From Sulfitobacter sp. EhC04 (lineage in GTDB: Bacteria > Pseudomonadota > Alphaproteobacteria > Rhodobacterales > Rhodobacteraceae): a DNA stretch of 64,000 nucleotides. Where the stretch lies: positions 1-64,000 of the forward strand of contig NZ_LXYI01000023.1 in NCBI RefSeq assembly GCF_001650875.1, written 5' to 3'. Below the pieces are notes generated by a model, which searched no databases, was not told the DNA's origin, and saw only the letters and a list, made by a program, of their open reading frames with translations. Positions 18,159 to 26,801 of this stretch are shown in pieces. Both the position numbers and the translations under genes were made by a program. The number at the start of each line of letters is the position of its first letter. Position 1 is the first letter of the stretch.

Positions 18159-19134
18159 GGCGCACCTCCCGTCTGGACAGACCACCAACCAGCCCACCCT
18201 TGGCAAAGAGCACGACAAACAACAGGATCGCGCCAAGGTAAATGTGCCAGTATTCCGACAGCCCCCCCAGCACATGTTCCAGCAGGATATAGACCGCCGC
18301 ACCCGCCACCGGACCACAGAGCCGCGCGACACCGCCGAGAATGATGAACACCATGATCTCGCCCGAGGTGTGCCAGCTGAACATCGTCGGGCTGACAAAT
18401 CGGTTCAGATCGGCAAAGAGCGCGCCAGCCAACCCGGTGATCGCGCCCGAGATGACAAAGGCGGTCAGCCGCAGGCGGTAGACGTTGATCCCCACGGTGC
18501 GCGCGCGTTCCTCGTTCTGGTGCGCGCCGTTCAGGGCCAGGCCAAAGGGGGATTTGTTCAGCAGGTTAACAACAAAAAGCACGATCAGTAGAACAGCGAA
18601 ACACAGGCCGAAGAACTGGATCGGGTCCAGTGTGTTCAGGCCGGGGAATCCGTTGCGCACATAGATCGACAGCCCGTCCTCACCGCCATAGGCAGGCCAT
18701 GAGATTGCGAAGTAATAGAGCATCTGGCCAAAGGCGAGCGTCACCATGATGAAATAGACCCCAGAGGTCCGCAACGACAATGCGCCGACCAGCAGGGCCA
18801 CCAACGCGCTGGCGACAATCGCCACCAGCCAGATCACCAGCATGGACTTGGTCCCCTCGATCAGGAACGGCACCTCCATGATCGGCGTATAGCTTTGCGC
18901 GTGGCTGGCGAGGATGCCCATGGCATACCCCCCCACCCCGAAATAGGCGGCATGGCCAAAGCTGACCAGCCCGCCCTGCCCCAGGGCAAGGTTCAGCCCG
19001 ACGCCTGCCACCGCAAGCACGGCCGCCTTTGTCGCCAGTGTGATGATAAAGGGTTCATCCATGGCCAGCGCCACCAGCGGCACCGCCAGCAGCAAACCAA
19101 GGATCAACAGGTTGATCATGCGTTCCGGCAACAT
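18148..19134 (-). CDS. livM: Branched-chain-type ABC permease LivM
   Basis: 328 residues with about eight to ten membrane helices. It has LNLALGQGGLVSFGHAAYFGVGGY, the conserved BPD_transp_2 segment, and the cytoplasmic coupling region near EERARTVGINVYRLRL. It sits one base from livH in a same-strand operon. It forms the membrane channel with LivH. Confidence 0.9.
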   Translation of the reverse strand: MLPERMINLLILGLLLAVPLVALAMDEPFIITLATKAAVLAVAGVGLNLALGQGGLVSFGHAAYFGVGGYAMGILASHAQSYTPIMEVPFLIEGTKSMLVIWLVAIVASALVALLVGALSLRTSGVYFIMVTLAFGQMLYYFAISWPAYGGEDGLSIYVRNGFPGLNTLDPIQFFGLCFAVLLIVLFVVNLLNKSPFGLALNGAHQNEERARTVGINVYRLRLTAFVISGAITGLAGALFADLNRFVSPTMFSWHTSGEIMVFIILGGVARLCGPVAGAAVYILLEHVLGGLSEYWHIYLGAILLFVVLFAKGGLVGGLSRREVRHAG

Positions 19135-19135
19135 G

Positions 19136-20053
19136 TCAGGCGCTCCCGAAAAGGCCGGTGGGTTTGAACAGCAAGACCCCCGCCATCAGAATGTAAATCA
19201 GCATCGAAGCCAGCGCCGACCCGACCGAGGTCGCGGCAGAAGGCTCCATGAAACTGGCGAATAGGACGGGCAGCAGCGTGCGGCCCAGGGTATCGGTCAG
19301 CCCGACCAGAATGGCACCGGCCAGCGCCCCCTTGATCGACCCGATACCGCCGATCACGATGACCACAAAGGCCAGGATCAACACCGGCTCTCCCATGCCG
19401 ACCTCGACCGACTGGATCGCGCCGACCAGCGCACCGGACAGCCCCGCCAGCGCCGCCCCCAGGGCAAAGACCATGGTGTAGAGCACCGAAATATCGACCC
19501 CCAGCGCGCCGATCATCTCGCGGTCGTTTTCACCGGCGCGGATGCGCATGCCGACGCGGGTCTTCGAGATCAGCAGGAACAGGCCCACGGCAACCGCCAG
19601 CCCGATCAGAATGATCGCAAGACGGTACTTGGAATACAGGATGCCCCCCGGCAGCGTCACGGTGCCGGACAGGAAATCCGGCGTGTCCAGAAACAGCGGG
19701 AAAGAGCCGAAGACCCAGCGCGTCGCCTCTGAAAAGATCAGGATCAGGGCAAAGGTTGCCAACACCTGATCCAGGTGGTCGCGGGCATAAAGCCTGCGGA
19801 TCACGGTCAGTTCGATCAGCGCGCCAAACAGCGCCGCCGCCATGAGCGCGGCAATCAGGCCCAGCACAAAGGACCCGGTCGCGGCAGCACCGGCTGCGGC
19901 GGCAAAGGCACCGATCATGTAAAGCGATCCATGCGCGAGGTTGATCAGCCCCATGACACCAAAGATCAGCGTCAGGCCGGCAGCCATCAGGAACAGCATC
20001 ACGCCGAACTGCAGGCCGTTCAGGATTTGCTCTATCAGCAGAATAATCGACAT
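19136..20053 (-). CDS. livH: Branched-chain-type ABC permease LivH
   Basis: 305 residues with about eight helices and the LivH hallmarks IFGVMGLINLAHGSLYMIGA and GMRIRAGENDREMIGALGVD. The start MSIILLIEQ at 20053 follows GGGGAACGG; the open frame upstream overlaps an intercistronic stem-loop and is not used. The binding-protein gene lies upstream beyond that stem-loop. Confidence 0.9.
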   Translation of the reverse strand: MSIILLIEQILNGLQFGVMLFLMAAGLTLIFGVMGLINLAHGSLYMIGAFAAAAGAAATGSFVLGLIAALMAAALFGALIELTVIRRLYARDHLDQVLATFALILIFSEATRWVFGSFPLFLDTPDFLSGTVTLPGGILYSKYRLAIILIGLAVAVGLFLLISKTRVGMRIRAGENDREMIGALGVDISVLYTMVFALGAALAGLSGALVGAIQSVEVGMGEPVLILAFVVIVIGGIGSIKGALAGAILVGLTDTLGRTLLPVLFASFMEPSAATSVGSALASMLIYILMAGVLLFKPTGLFGSA

Positions 20054-20073
20054 GCCGTTCCCCGGAACAAATG

Positions 20074-20096
20074 TGGCGGCCCACACCGGGCCGCCA
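20074..20096 (-). promoter_or_regulatory. Intercistronic stem-loop after liv-type binding-protein gene
   Basis: TGGCGGCCC, five-base loop, GGGCCGCCA: a perfect 9-bp GC-rich stem 8 bases after the binding-protein stop and before livH. It probably lowers read-through into the membrane genes or stabilises the upstream message. No U-run follows. Confidence 0.65.
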
Positions 20097-20104
20097 TTGC
20101 CAAC

Positions 20105-21265
20105 TCAGTTGCTCAGGCCGCACTCGGCAGCATAGACATCCTGGTGGTCCGTCAGAACAGTCGAGATGATCTTGTTGGTGTAGACGTCACCTTCCTTGAT
20201 CACTTCCCGCACATAGATGTCCTGAATCGGGTGGTTGTTGTTACCAAAGCTGAACTTGCCGCGCACCGAGTCGAAATCGGCCTCTTTCAGTGCCGCGCGG
20301 AACGCGTCGTGATCGGCAATGTCGGCCTTGGCGGCAGCCGACAGGATCAGGTTCGCCGTGTCATAGGCCTGCGCTGCATAAAGCGATGGCAGACGGCCAT
20401 AGGCCTCTTCGAAGCCTTCGACGAACGCCTTGTTGGCTGCGTTGTCGATATCCTTGTTCCACTGCGACGTGTTGTGCACACCCAGCGCGGAATCGCCAAC
20501 CGCCGGAAGGATCGTCTGGTCAAAGCTGAAGGCTGGCCCGATCACCGGCAGGTCGATGCCGCTGTCGGCAAACTGCTTGAGGAACGAGATCCCCATGCCG
20601 CCCGGCAGGAAGAAAAAGATGCTGTCGGCATCGGATGCACGAATCTGCGCGATTTCGGCGGCATAGTCGGTCTGGCCCAGCTTGGTGTACAGCTCGCCGG
20701 CCAACGCGCCGCCGTATTGGCGCTTGAACCCGGTCAGTGAATCCTGTCCGGCGGGATAGTTGGGGGCCAGGATGAATGTGTTTGTGTATCCGGATGCCTT
20801 GGCATGCGCGCCTGCGGCCTCGTGCAGGTTGTCGTTCTGATAGGACACGGCAAAATAGTCCTTGTTGCATCCCTTGCCAGCCAGTTGCGCCGGTGCCGCA
20901 TTGGTCGAGACATAGAACTTGCCCTGCGCATTTGCGGCGGGTGCCACGGCCAGCGCCAGGTTGGACCATACGATGCCGGTCAGGATGTCCACCTTGTCGG
21001 ACTGGATCATCTTGTCGGCGACCTGCACGGCGATATCCGGTTTGCGCTGATCGTCCTCGACCACGACTTCGACGGCATCATTGGCCGCCTGGTCGATGGC
21101 CAGCATGAAACCGTCGCGGGTATCAATGCCCAATGCGGCCCCACCACCGGTCAGGGTAGTGATCAGACCGATCTTTACTTTTCCCGAATGCGCATCTGCC
21201 AGCGCGGCGTTGCCAAAGGTCATCGCCAATGCAGCAGCGGCAAGGGCTGTGAATTTCATTGTCAT
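20105..21265 (-). CDS. Periplasmic Leu/Ile/Val-type (HAAT) binding protein
   Basis: About 386 residues with a signal peptide ending near ALADA, then a type I periplasmic-binding fold: KVKIGLITTLTGGGAALGIDTRDGF, IVWSNLALAVAPAANAQGK, and GKGCNKDYFAVSYQNDN. Binding proteins of this subgroup often carry aromatic acids, amides or urea rather than branched-chain amino acids. Three closely spaced ATGs (21268, 21265, 21259) follow GGGAG; 21265 has the best spacing. It is the first gene of the importer operon, downstream of a promoter with an inverted repeat. Confidence 0.88.
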   Translation of the reverse strand: MTMKFTALAAAALAMTFGNAALADAHSGKVKIGLITTLTGGGAALGIDTRDGFMLAIDQAANDAVEVVVEDDQRKPDIAVQVADKMIQSDKVDILTGIVWSNLALAVAPAANAQGKFYVSTNAAPAQLAGKGCNKDYFAVSYQNDNLHEAAGAHAKASGYTNTFILAPNYPAGQDSLTGFKRQYGGALAGELYTKLGQTDYAAEIAQIRASDADSIFFFLPGGMGISFLKQFADSGIDLPVIGPAFSFDQTILPAVGDSALGVHNTSQWNKDIDNAANKAFVEGFEEAYGRLPSLYAAQAYDTANLILSAAAKADIADHDAFRAALKEADFDSVRGKFSFGNNNHPIQDIYVREVIKEGDVYTNKIISTVLTDHQDVYAAECGLSN

Positions 21266-21368
21266 CATAATCTCCCAATTGGACCGGCGCGTTTTGCGCT
21301 CGACTGAGCTTGTAAAAGTTCTGCGCCGCACGCAAGCGACTGCATGACACCCTTTTGGCTCAGACCCC

Positions 21369-21419
21369 AATTTAGCGGTCACGCAAATTTACTTCAAGCA
21401 AAAATATTTTGAGCTTGAA
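21369..21419 (-). promoter_or_regulatory. Promoter and overlapping inverted-repeat operator of liv-type operon
   Basis: On the minus strand, TTGAAG (21397-21392), exactly 17 bases, TAAATT (21374-21369): a plausible sigma-70 promoter about 105 bases before the gene. Overlapping its -35 is the inverted repeat TTCAAGC...GCTTGAA (21393-21419, 7-bp arms, AT-rich centre), the kind of site a MarR dimer binds. A role for the MarR protein at 15302 is inference. Confidence 0.5.
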
Positions 21420-22098
21420 ATTAATCATTGAAGAAAACTCGACGGCCGCCCTCTCCGTCAGCGGCATACCCTGAAACCGCACTTGTTAGACGTCAGATGA
21501 CTTTGACCTTTACGTCATCGACTGACCCAAACCTTAGATTGTTGCCCGCCTGCCATTCGGACAGGGAAGATGGCCGAGGCGTTCCGGGCGCAAGCCTGTC
21601 TGCCGGCTGTGGCCTGGAGCAGGATGACACGCCCAAAGGGGGGGGCAGTGGCCAGCGGTCGTTTATGGAAAATGCAGCGAAGGCCCGGTTTGTGTCGATT
21701 TTGTTGAAAAACTCCATCGCTCTGCGAATGCAGGCCTTGAAACGGAATTTCGTTCTGCACGCGGTCGATTTTGTCATCCCAGCTGGGCGTTGTCGTAGTT
21801 TGGCAGAACATGGGTTCTGAGAATTTTAGCCGTTTTGTTCGGGGCCGAGTTTCTCAACAAAGTCTGTCCCGCTCTACCGATTTTCTGTAGTGCGGCGAAT
21901 GTCGCCTACCGTGAGGTTTGCCAAAAACGTGTAAAAAATGGCAAAGGTTTTGCCAAGGGTTTGAGCCCACAAACTTTCTACCGTTTTCGGAATTCAACAC
22001 TACTTGGACAAAAACCACCGTTTTTGGCGTATAGGTATTGGCAATAGGTTTATGGCCCGTGCGCGGGACGGAGTGATTGGTCGACACCTGCCGTCCTG
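21420..22098. other. Intergenic region, no confident gene
   Basis: About 680 bases between the liv-type promoter and chorismate mutase. Short open frames (for example 21493-21777 minus) lack ribosome-binding sites and resemble no protein I know; they may be decayed sequence. The stretch around 21905-22035 is AT-richer than its surroundings, with repeated GGCAAA/TTTGCC words. Confidence 0.5.
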
Positions 22099-22401
22099 CT
22101 AGACTCCGAGTTCTTTGATTTCCCGTTGAATGGACCACTCAATGAGCTCTGCCCAAAGCCTGACGGCAAGGTCGGGGTCCAAACCTTGGTTGGTCGCAGT
22201 TGCGCTGACCTTTTGAAGCACTTCTCCTACGCGATCCGTTGTTCTGGCAGGCAGGCCATCAATCTTTTTCAAGTCAACCGCGCGGTCAATATAGTGGCTG
22301 CGGATCACCAGCAGCGAAATGAGTTCAACGTCAATAGCGTCGATCTGCTCGCGAAGCTGCGCCATCGACTGGCAGGTTTCGGGCGGTGCAAGGGTGTCCA
22401 T
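22099..22401 (-). CDS. Chorismate mutase, AroQ class
   Basis: 100 residues, all helical. LREQIDAIDVELISLLVIRS at the N-terminus is the AroQ helix-1 signature, with Arg and Lys residues for chorismate (IRSHYIDRAVDLKK) and a C-terminal helix AVRLWAELIEWSIQREI. It converts chorismate to prephenate for Phe/Tyr synthesis. It stands alone, as in many alphaproteobacteria where it is not fused to prephenate dehydratase. The position equivalent to the usual RE of helix 2 reads DRV, a mild deviation. Confidence 0.88.
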   Translation of the reverse strand: MDTLAPPETCQSMAQLREQIDAIDVELISLLVIRSHYIDRAVDLKKIDGLPARTTDRVGEVLQKVSATATNQGLDPDLAVRLWAELIEWSIQREIKELGV

Positions 22402-22438
22402 GTTCGGTGTCCAGTCTGTATTTGAGTGGGTGATCAGA

Positions 22439-23035
22439 TTAATTCAGCAATCGGCGAAGGTGGCTTACGGCGCGTTCCGCGCGGTCCTGGCAGAAGGTCT
22501 GTGAGGGGCGTGGCTGGCGGCCAATGACGCGCCGGATCTGCTGGTCCCCGATCAACAAGTCGAGGTAGAGACCGACCGCCTCTCCACTGTGTTCGAAGGT
22601 AAGCTGGCCTTCCTCTCTGGCGCGCAGAAGCACCTGTTCCAATAAGGGTAAAACGGCTTCACGACCGGCCATTGACAGGGTTGTCCCCAGCTCGCCGCTG
22701 CTGTCTGCCGCTGCTGCCCGATTTAGGGCTACGGCTCTGTCCCCGATCAGCAGGGTCAGAAGTTTCGGGCCAAGTGTGCCTAGGATCGACAAAGCGTCGT
22801 TGTCGCCCTGCAGCTCGGCTTGGAGGTGGGTCTTCACCTCCTCGGCGTTGCGCGTGACAAGTGCCTGAAACAGGCCCTGCTTGTCGCCATACCAATTGTA
22901 GAGCGTCTCGTTCGAGGCACGGGCCTGTTTCGCAATGCCAAGCATCGACGTACCGCCATACCCCTTGGCCTCCAAGACCTCGTAGGCCGCCGCCTCGATC
23001 TGCTGTTGACGCAGGGATCGTTTTTCTTCGCGCAT
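22439..23035 (-). CDS. TetR-family repressor of the adjacent membrane-protein operon
   Basis: 198 residues. The N-terminal TetR helix-turn-helix is at about 10-55: AAAYEVLEAKGYGGTSMLGIAKQARASNETLYNWYGDKQGLFQAL. The C-terminal ligand domain is not recognisable as to effector. The start at 23035 has GGAG 7 bases upstream; a longer frame would run through the operators. It is divergent from 23127 with two near-identical palindromes between, so it most likely represses both directions. Confidence 0.88.
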   Translation of the reverse strand: MREEKRSLRQQQIEAAAYEVLEAKGYGGTSMLGIAKQARASNETLYNWYGDKQGLFQALVTRNAEEVKTHLQAELQGDNDALSILGTLGPKLLTLLIGDRAVALNRAAAADSSGELGTTLSMAGREAVLPLLEQVLLRAREEGQLTFEHSGEAVGLYLDLLIGDQQIRRVIGRQPRPSQTFCQDRAERAVSHLRRLLN

Positions 23036-23063
23036 TTCTTTGCTCCGCTGTGTTGACAATCTA

Positions 23064-23109
23064 CCGTAATCCTGATTACGGATATACACAACCGTAATCC
23101 TGATTACGC
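23064..23109. promoter_or_regulatory. Two tandem TetR operators
   Basis: CCGTAATCCTGATTACGG (23064-23081) is a perfect 8-bp-arm palindrome with a 2-base centre. CCGTAATCCTGATTACGC (23092-23109) repeats it with one arm mismatch, 28 bases on. A TTGACA at 23053-23058 sits just before the first. Position between the TetR gene and its divergent target makes operator function very likely. Confidence 0.8.
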
Positions 23110-23126
23110 TTATTGGAGAAAACGAC

Positions 23127-23534
23127 ATGATACAATCTGACCGCCACACATATGCGGCACTGGCCACGCTGATCCTGTTGCAAGTGATCATGCTGTCAGC
23201 GCTTTACGCCGGGATCAGGCCGCATCCGCCGGTGGCCACACCGCTCTTTGGCATCGCGCCCTTTCTTGGGGCCTCGATCTCCGTTGCCGTGTGGGCCATG
23301 ATTGCAGGGCCGTTGGCACACACGGCGGGGCGGGCGCTGAGCATTCTAGCCGCGCTGATGGCGCTGGTGTCGTTTGGGCCGCAAAAATACCTTGATGCGC
23401 AGTTTGCCCTGATCTGGCCTGCGGTCGTCCTGGGTCAAATCGCCGCCTTGGTGATTTTCAGCCAGGTGTTTTGTGCGATCCGCGCGCGCAAAGAGGTGAG
23501 CCTGACAAGCAATGCAAGCGCCGGGCAAATCTGA
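23127..23534 (+). CDS. Small four-helix membrane protein, unknown function
   Basis: 135 residues with four hydrophobic segments at about 8-28, 43-62, 68-85 and 92-115 and short loops. I do not recognise the family. TTGGAGAAAA precedes the ATG. It is the first gene of a three-gene operon under the TetR operators and overlaps the next gene by one base. Context with an anthrone-oxygenase-like protein and a LysE exporter suggests a response to a toxic small molecule (inference). Confidence 0.75.
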   Translation: MIQSDRHTYAALATLILLQVIMLSALYAGIRPHPPVATPLFGIAPFLGASISVAVWAMIAGPLAHTAGRALSILAALMALVSFGPQKYLDAQFALIWPAVVLGQIAALVIFSQVFCAIRARKEVSLTSNASAGQI

Positions 23535-24037
23535 TGGGTCGCTTGCTTTTGCCACTGTCGATGCTCTCACTTCTGAGCATCGGCGCGATCTTTGGGTTCT
23601 TCTACGCCTGGATATGCTCGACCATGTGGGGACTGGATGCCCTCGACCCCAAGATTGCCATTGTCGCGATGCAGGCAATGAATGCCTCTGTTCGAAATGC
23701 GGTGTTCTTTCCGGCCTTTTTCCTGACCCCTGTTATTCTGGCAATGACCGCGTTCATCGCAGTCATTCAGCATCGAAGACACTCGGCCATATTGTTCGCC
23801 GCAGCTGCCACGATCTATGTCGCGGGTGCGCTTCTTGTCACTGCCATGGTTAATGTGCCGATGAACGAGACCCTTGCTGGGGTTGTCATTCCAACCGACA
23901 GCGAAGCCGCACGCGACCTGTGGCAAACCTACTCAGCCCCTTGGCAGTTCTGGAACACCCTCAGAACCCTTGTCAGCGGTCTTTGCCTCATTCTTACCGG
24001 CCTTGCCATATATCTCCTCAACCAAGGGAAAATCTGA
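23534..24037 (+). CDS. DUF1772 / anthrone-oxygenase-like membrane protein
   Basis: 167 residues with four predicted helices. The pattern GFFYAWICSTMWGLDALDP near the start, AMNASVRNAVFFPAFF, then VNVPMNETLAG and a Trp-rich LWQTYSAPWQFWNTLRTL matches the DUF1772 family. Some fungal members act as anthrone oxygenases; bacterial roles are unknown. The start ATG at 23534 shares one base with the preceding stop. Confidence 0.8.
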   Translation: MGRLLLPLSMLSLLSIGAIFGFFYAWICSTMWGLDALDPKIAIVAMQAMNASVRNAVFFPAFFLTPVILAMTAFIAVIQHRRHSAILFAAAATIYVAGALLVTAMVNVPMNETLAGVVIPTDSEAARDLWQTYSAPWQFWNTLRTLVSGLCLILTGLAIYLLNQGKI

Positions 24038-24678
24038 TGGAAATCTCGCATTTGACATTTGCCGTGATGGCTTTGGTCATCGTCATAACACCAGGGCCGA
24101 CCGTTCTGCTGGCGCTGTCCAATGGGTCGAGACTCGGACTTGGCCGGGCGAGTTTCGGGATAATGGGCGCTGCGCTATCTGACGCCGTCCTGATCGCGGC
24201 GTCGGCGCTCGGATTAGGCGTGGTTCTCGCAACCTCAGCCTTCTGGTTCACTGTCGTGAAATCAATCGGTGTCGCTTATCTTATCTGGCTCGGTGTCCAG
24301 ATGCTGCGATCTTCGGGGGCACTTGAAGCGGTGCCAGTTGACACCGCCGCGGACAGGGCGAAAGGCTCGAACCGTTCGTTGCCGGTCTTCAGGAAAAGCC
24401 TGTTGGTGGCGGTGACCAATCCGAAGGGCTACCTGTTCTTCACAGCCTTTCTCCCCCAATTCGTGATCCTGTCCGAGCCGCTCTTCGCTCAATACCTCAC
24501 GCTGGCGCTGATCTTTATTGCCGTCGATGTCGCGGTAATGGCTGCCTATGCAAGCCTCGGGGCAACGGCAATGCAGTTTCTGAGCGAGCGGGGTGTGCGC
24601 TGGATCGACCGGACCTGCGGTGGTTTCCTGGTTACCCTCGGCATCGCCTTGGCCTTTGTGCGTCGCAGCGAGGTTTGA
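24037..24678 (+). CDS. LysE/RhtB-family exporter
   Basis: 213 residues with six predicted helices and the family opening FAVMALVIVITPGPTVLLALSNG, then ASFGIMGAALSDAVLIAASALGLG. LysE/RhtB proteins export amino acids or related small molecules across the inner membrane. The start at 24037 shares a base with the previous stop and follows AAGGGAAAA. As the last gene of the TetR-controlled operon it may export the inducer. Confidence 0.88.
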   Translation: MEISHLTFAVMALVIVITPGPTVLLALSNGSRLGLGRASFGIMGAALSDAVLIAASALGLGVVLATSAFWFTVVKSIGVAYLIWLGVQMLRSSGALEAVPVDTAADRAKGSNRSLPVFRKSLLVAVTNPKGYLFFTAFLPQFVILSEPLFAQYLTLALIFIAVDVAVMAAYASLGATAMQFLSERGVRWIDRTCGGFLVTLGIALAFVRRSEV

Positions 24679-25035
24679 TTGGCGAGGCAATCAGAGGGGG
24701 CGATTCCTGGTGCATTCAGCAGTATCCGTAACAATGAGCTCAAATCGAGCCTCGGGTGCGGCGCAGTATGTGCCAAAACTCAGACCTTTGCGCCACCGGC
24801 ACATAGGACCGTTTTTGGCTGGTTTAAATGTCTGAATGCGAACCTTGGCGCAACCGCAGAGAACTGGTGCTTCGTTCGCCCACCGGCCCTTGACCCATCC
24901 TGCGCCCAAGGTCCGGTCTGGATCGGAAATGTTGACGGTTGGTTCAGGATTGCCAGACGCGACCCACCGACAGGATTAAGAAAATCGGCGGCTCCGCGAA
25001 GGCAGCACCGCCAATCTTTGGCCGGCCGCCAAAGG
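24679..25035. other. Intergenic region, no gene
   Basis: 357 bases between the LysE stop and the cytochrome c stop (converging genes). No ribosome-binding site, conserved protein or long repeat is visible. No clear intrinsic terminator was found for either gene. Confidence 0.5.
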
Positions 25036-25491
25036 TCAGTCTGTCGCTTCGACCTCGGGACCGACAGACACCAGATAGGCCCAGAGATTCCGGGCGTCGT
25101 CTTCGTCACGCAGTTTGAACGACATCTTGGACCGCGCCTTGCGGTCATCGAGATAGTTCTGCAGAAAGTCGCGCGGGTCCTGAACATAGACAATGAAATC
25201 CTGTTCATTCCACGTCAGCCCGGCCTCTCCCGCCTCGGTCATCGAGCCGCCGTATTTGCTGGCGAATTCTTCCTCTGTGCCTGCAACGCGGGTGTAGATG
25301 CCATAAAGGTTTGGGCCGGTCCGACCCCCTTTGACAAGCTTGTTGCCCGCCGCATCGACAATCGCATGGCACGCCTTGCACTTGGCAAAGACCTTTTTGC
25401 CCGCTTCGGCATCGCCTGTTGCATGACCGTCCGCAAACGCAGGCCCGGCTGCCAGCGCAAAACCAAGTACGGCTGTCTTTACAATATTCAT
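25036..25491 (-). CDS. cycA: Soluble cytochrome c2 / c550
   Basis: 151 residues. Signal peptide about 1-20 (AAGPAFA), haem motif CKACH (Cys38, Cys41, His42), distal ligand Met123 in SKMSF, and class I landmarks GPNLYGIYTRVAGTEEEF and FIVYVQDPRDFL. This matches periplasmic electron carriers of the Rhodobacter cytochrome c2 / Paracoccus c550 type, moving electrons from the bc1 complex to oxidases. The start at 25491 follows GGGAG. The gene name is the usual one for this group but the exact ortholog is not proven. Confidence 0.85.
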   Translation of the reverse strand: MNIVKTAVLGFALAAGPAFADGHATGDAEAGKKVFAKCKACHAIVDAAGNKLVKGGRTGPNLYGIYTRVAGTEEEFASKYGGSMTEAGEAGLTWNEQDFIVYVQDPRDFLQNYLDDRKARSKMSFKLRDEDDARNLWAYLVSVGPEVEATD

Positions 25492-25787
25492 GGCAAACTC
25501 CCGTTTTCCTACTTCACCCATGATACCTACTGCATCTTCCGCGACAACAAATGCAACCATCCAAACCCCAGGCTTCATCCGAATATGAACGCAGTCGGCC
25601 CTCACCACCAATGATAACATTACATTACATGAGACCCGCAATCGCCCGCTGCGTTCATATGTCGCCCTCGGCTGCATCCGAAAAGGGTCGGCACATGGCC
25701 GATCTCAGGATCGGACGGAAGACCTTGCGCAGCCAGCAGGATTGGTGGCAGTAACCGCCCGTTGAGAGACACATCAGGAACGGCAGC

Positions 25788-26312
25788 ATGACGCCCACCG
25801 ACATCATGATCCCCGCCTGGGTCGACGGCACCCTGACGCCGGTCGAAAAACTGGCCGCGCACCGGCGCGGGCTGCGGCACCTGGCTGTTTCCGTCTTTGT
25901 CGTGCGGGATGGAGAAATCCTGATCCAGCAACGGGCGCTTGGCAAATATCATACGCCGGGGCTCTGGGCGAACACCTGCTGCACCCATCCGGAATGGGGC
26001 GAGGCGGCGCTGGCCTGCGCCAACCGCCGCCTGGACGAGGAACTGGGCATCACCGGGCTCGACCTGCATCATCGTGGTCAGGTCGAATACCGCGCCGAGG
26101 TGGGCAATGGTCTGATCGAACATGAACTGGTCGAGGTGTTCCTTGCCGAAGCCCCCGCCGATCTGGCACTGGCCCCGAACCCCGCCGAAGTGATGGCGAC
26201 CCGCTGGATCACCCCCGCCGCGCTGACGGCAGAGATCGACGCAACGCCTGCCCTCTTCACCCCATGGCTGCGCATCTACCTGGCACAGCACAGCGGGATG
26301 ATCTTCGATTGA
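25788..26312 (+). CDS. idi: Isopentenyl-diphosphate isomerase, type 1
   Basis: 174 residues with a Nudix fold. Active-site Cys65 is in NTCCTHP, metal- and acid-ligand Glu residues are in EHELVEVF (Glu111, Glu113), and VSVFVVRDGEILIQQRALGKYHTPGLWANT is typical. It interconverts IPP and DMAPP for isoprenoid synthesis (quinones, carotenoids). It is non-essential where the MEP pathway supplies both. AGGAACGG precedes the ATG. The next gene converges 3 bases away. Confidence 0.95.
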   Translation: MTPTDIMIPAWVDGTLTPVEKLAAHRRGLRHLAVSVFVVRDGEILIQQRALGKYHTPGLWANTCCTHPEWGEAALACANRRLDEELGITGLDLHHRGQVEYRAEVGNGLIEHELVEVFLAEAPADLALAPNPAEVMATRWITPAALTAEIDATPALFTPWLRIYLAQHSGMIFD

Positions 26313-26315
26313 GGC

Positions 26316-26692
26316 TTATCCCGTGGCCATCTGCTCTGCCGGTGCCCATGCGGGCGCATCGGATGTGAATTCATGATAGCTGACACGCAGGCCCGGATCG
26401 TCGTCCAGACATTGCGCGTTGATCGGAAAGGCGTCGTACGGTGACAAAGGCTCACCCAGTGATGTGCCGCAGGCCTTGCAGAAAGAGCGCATGTAGGTGC
26501 TGCCCGCCGGTGGCGCGATCGTTTCGAGCATGTCTTTGCCCCGCGTCAACCTGAACTGATCCCGCCCGACAAAAACCACCGTCGATGAGCCCAGCTTGCG
26601 GCAGCGCGCGCAGTGGCAGGTCCCCATGCTCTTTGGCGCCCCGTGATGACAAACGCCACTGCACCACAAAGGCAGCTTCCCTCGATTTCCAT
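26316..26692 (-). pseudogene. GFA-family zinc protein with single-base frameshift
   Basis: Reading from the ATG at 26692 gives MEIEGSCLCGAVAFVITG, the normal start of a GFA / CENP-V-type zinc protein. The frame then breaks. A one-base shift at the C-run 26639-26642 restores APKSMGTCHCARCRKL, then FCKACGTSLGEP and a normal C-terminus ending at 26316. The span is 377 bases; one added base would give 125 codons plus stop, the usual family length. All the zinc-binding Cys motifs are present across the two frames. Either a recent pseudogene or a sequencing error in the short homopolymer. Confidence 0.8.
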
Positions 26693-26801
26693 GATCCGTT
26701 CCATTTCCTGGTTGAGTACAGAGCGGATATATCTGCACCATGCTGACAGCGTGGTGGCAGCAGCATGTCACCATGATACCGGCAGAACGAAGGAGACCCA
26801 G

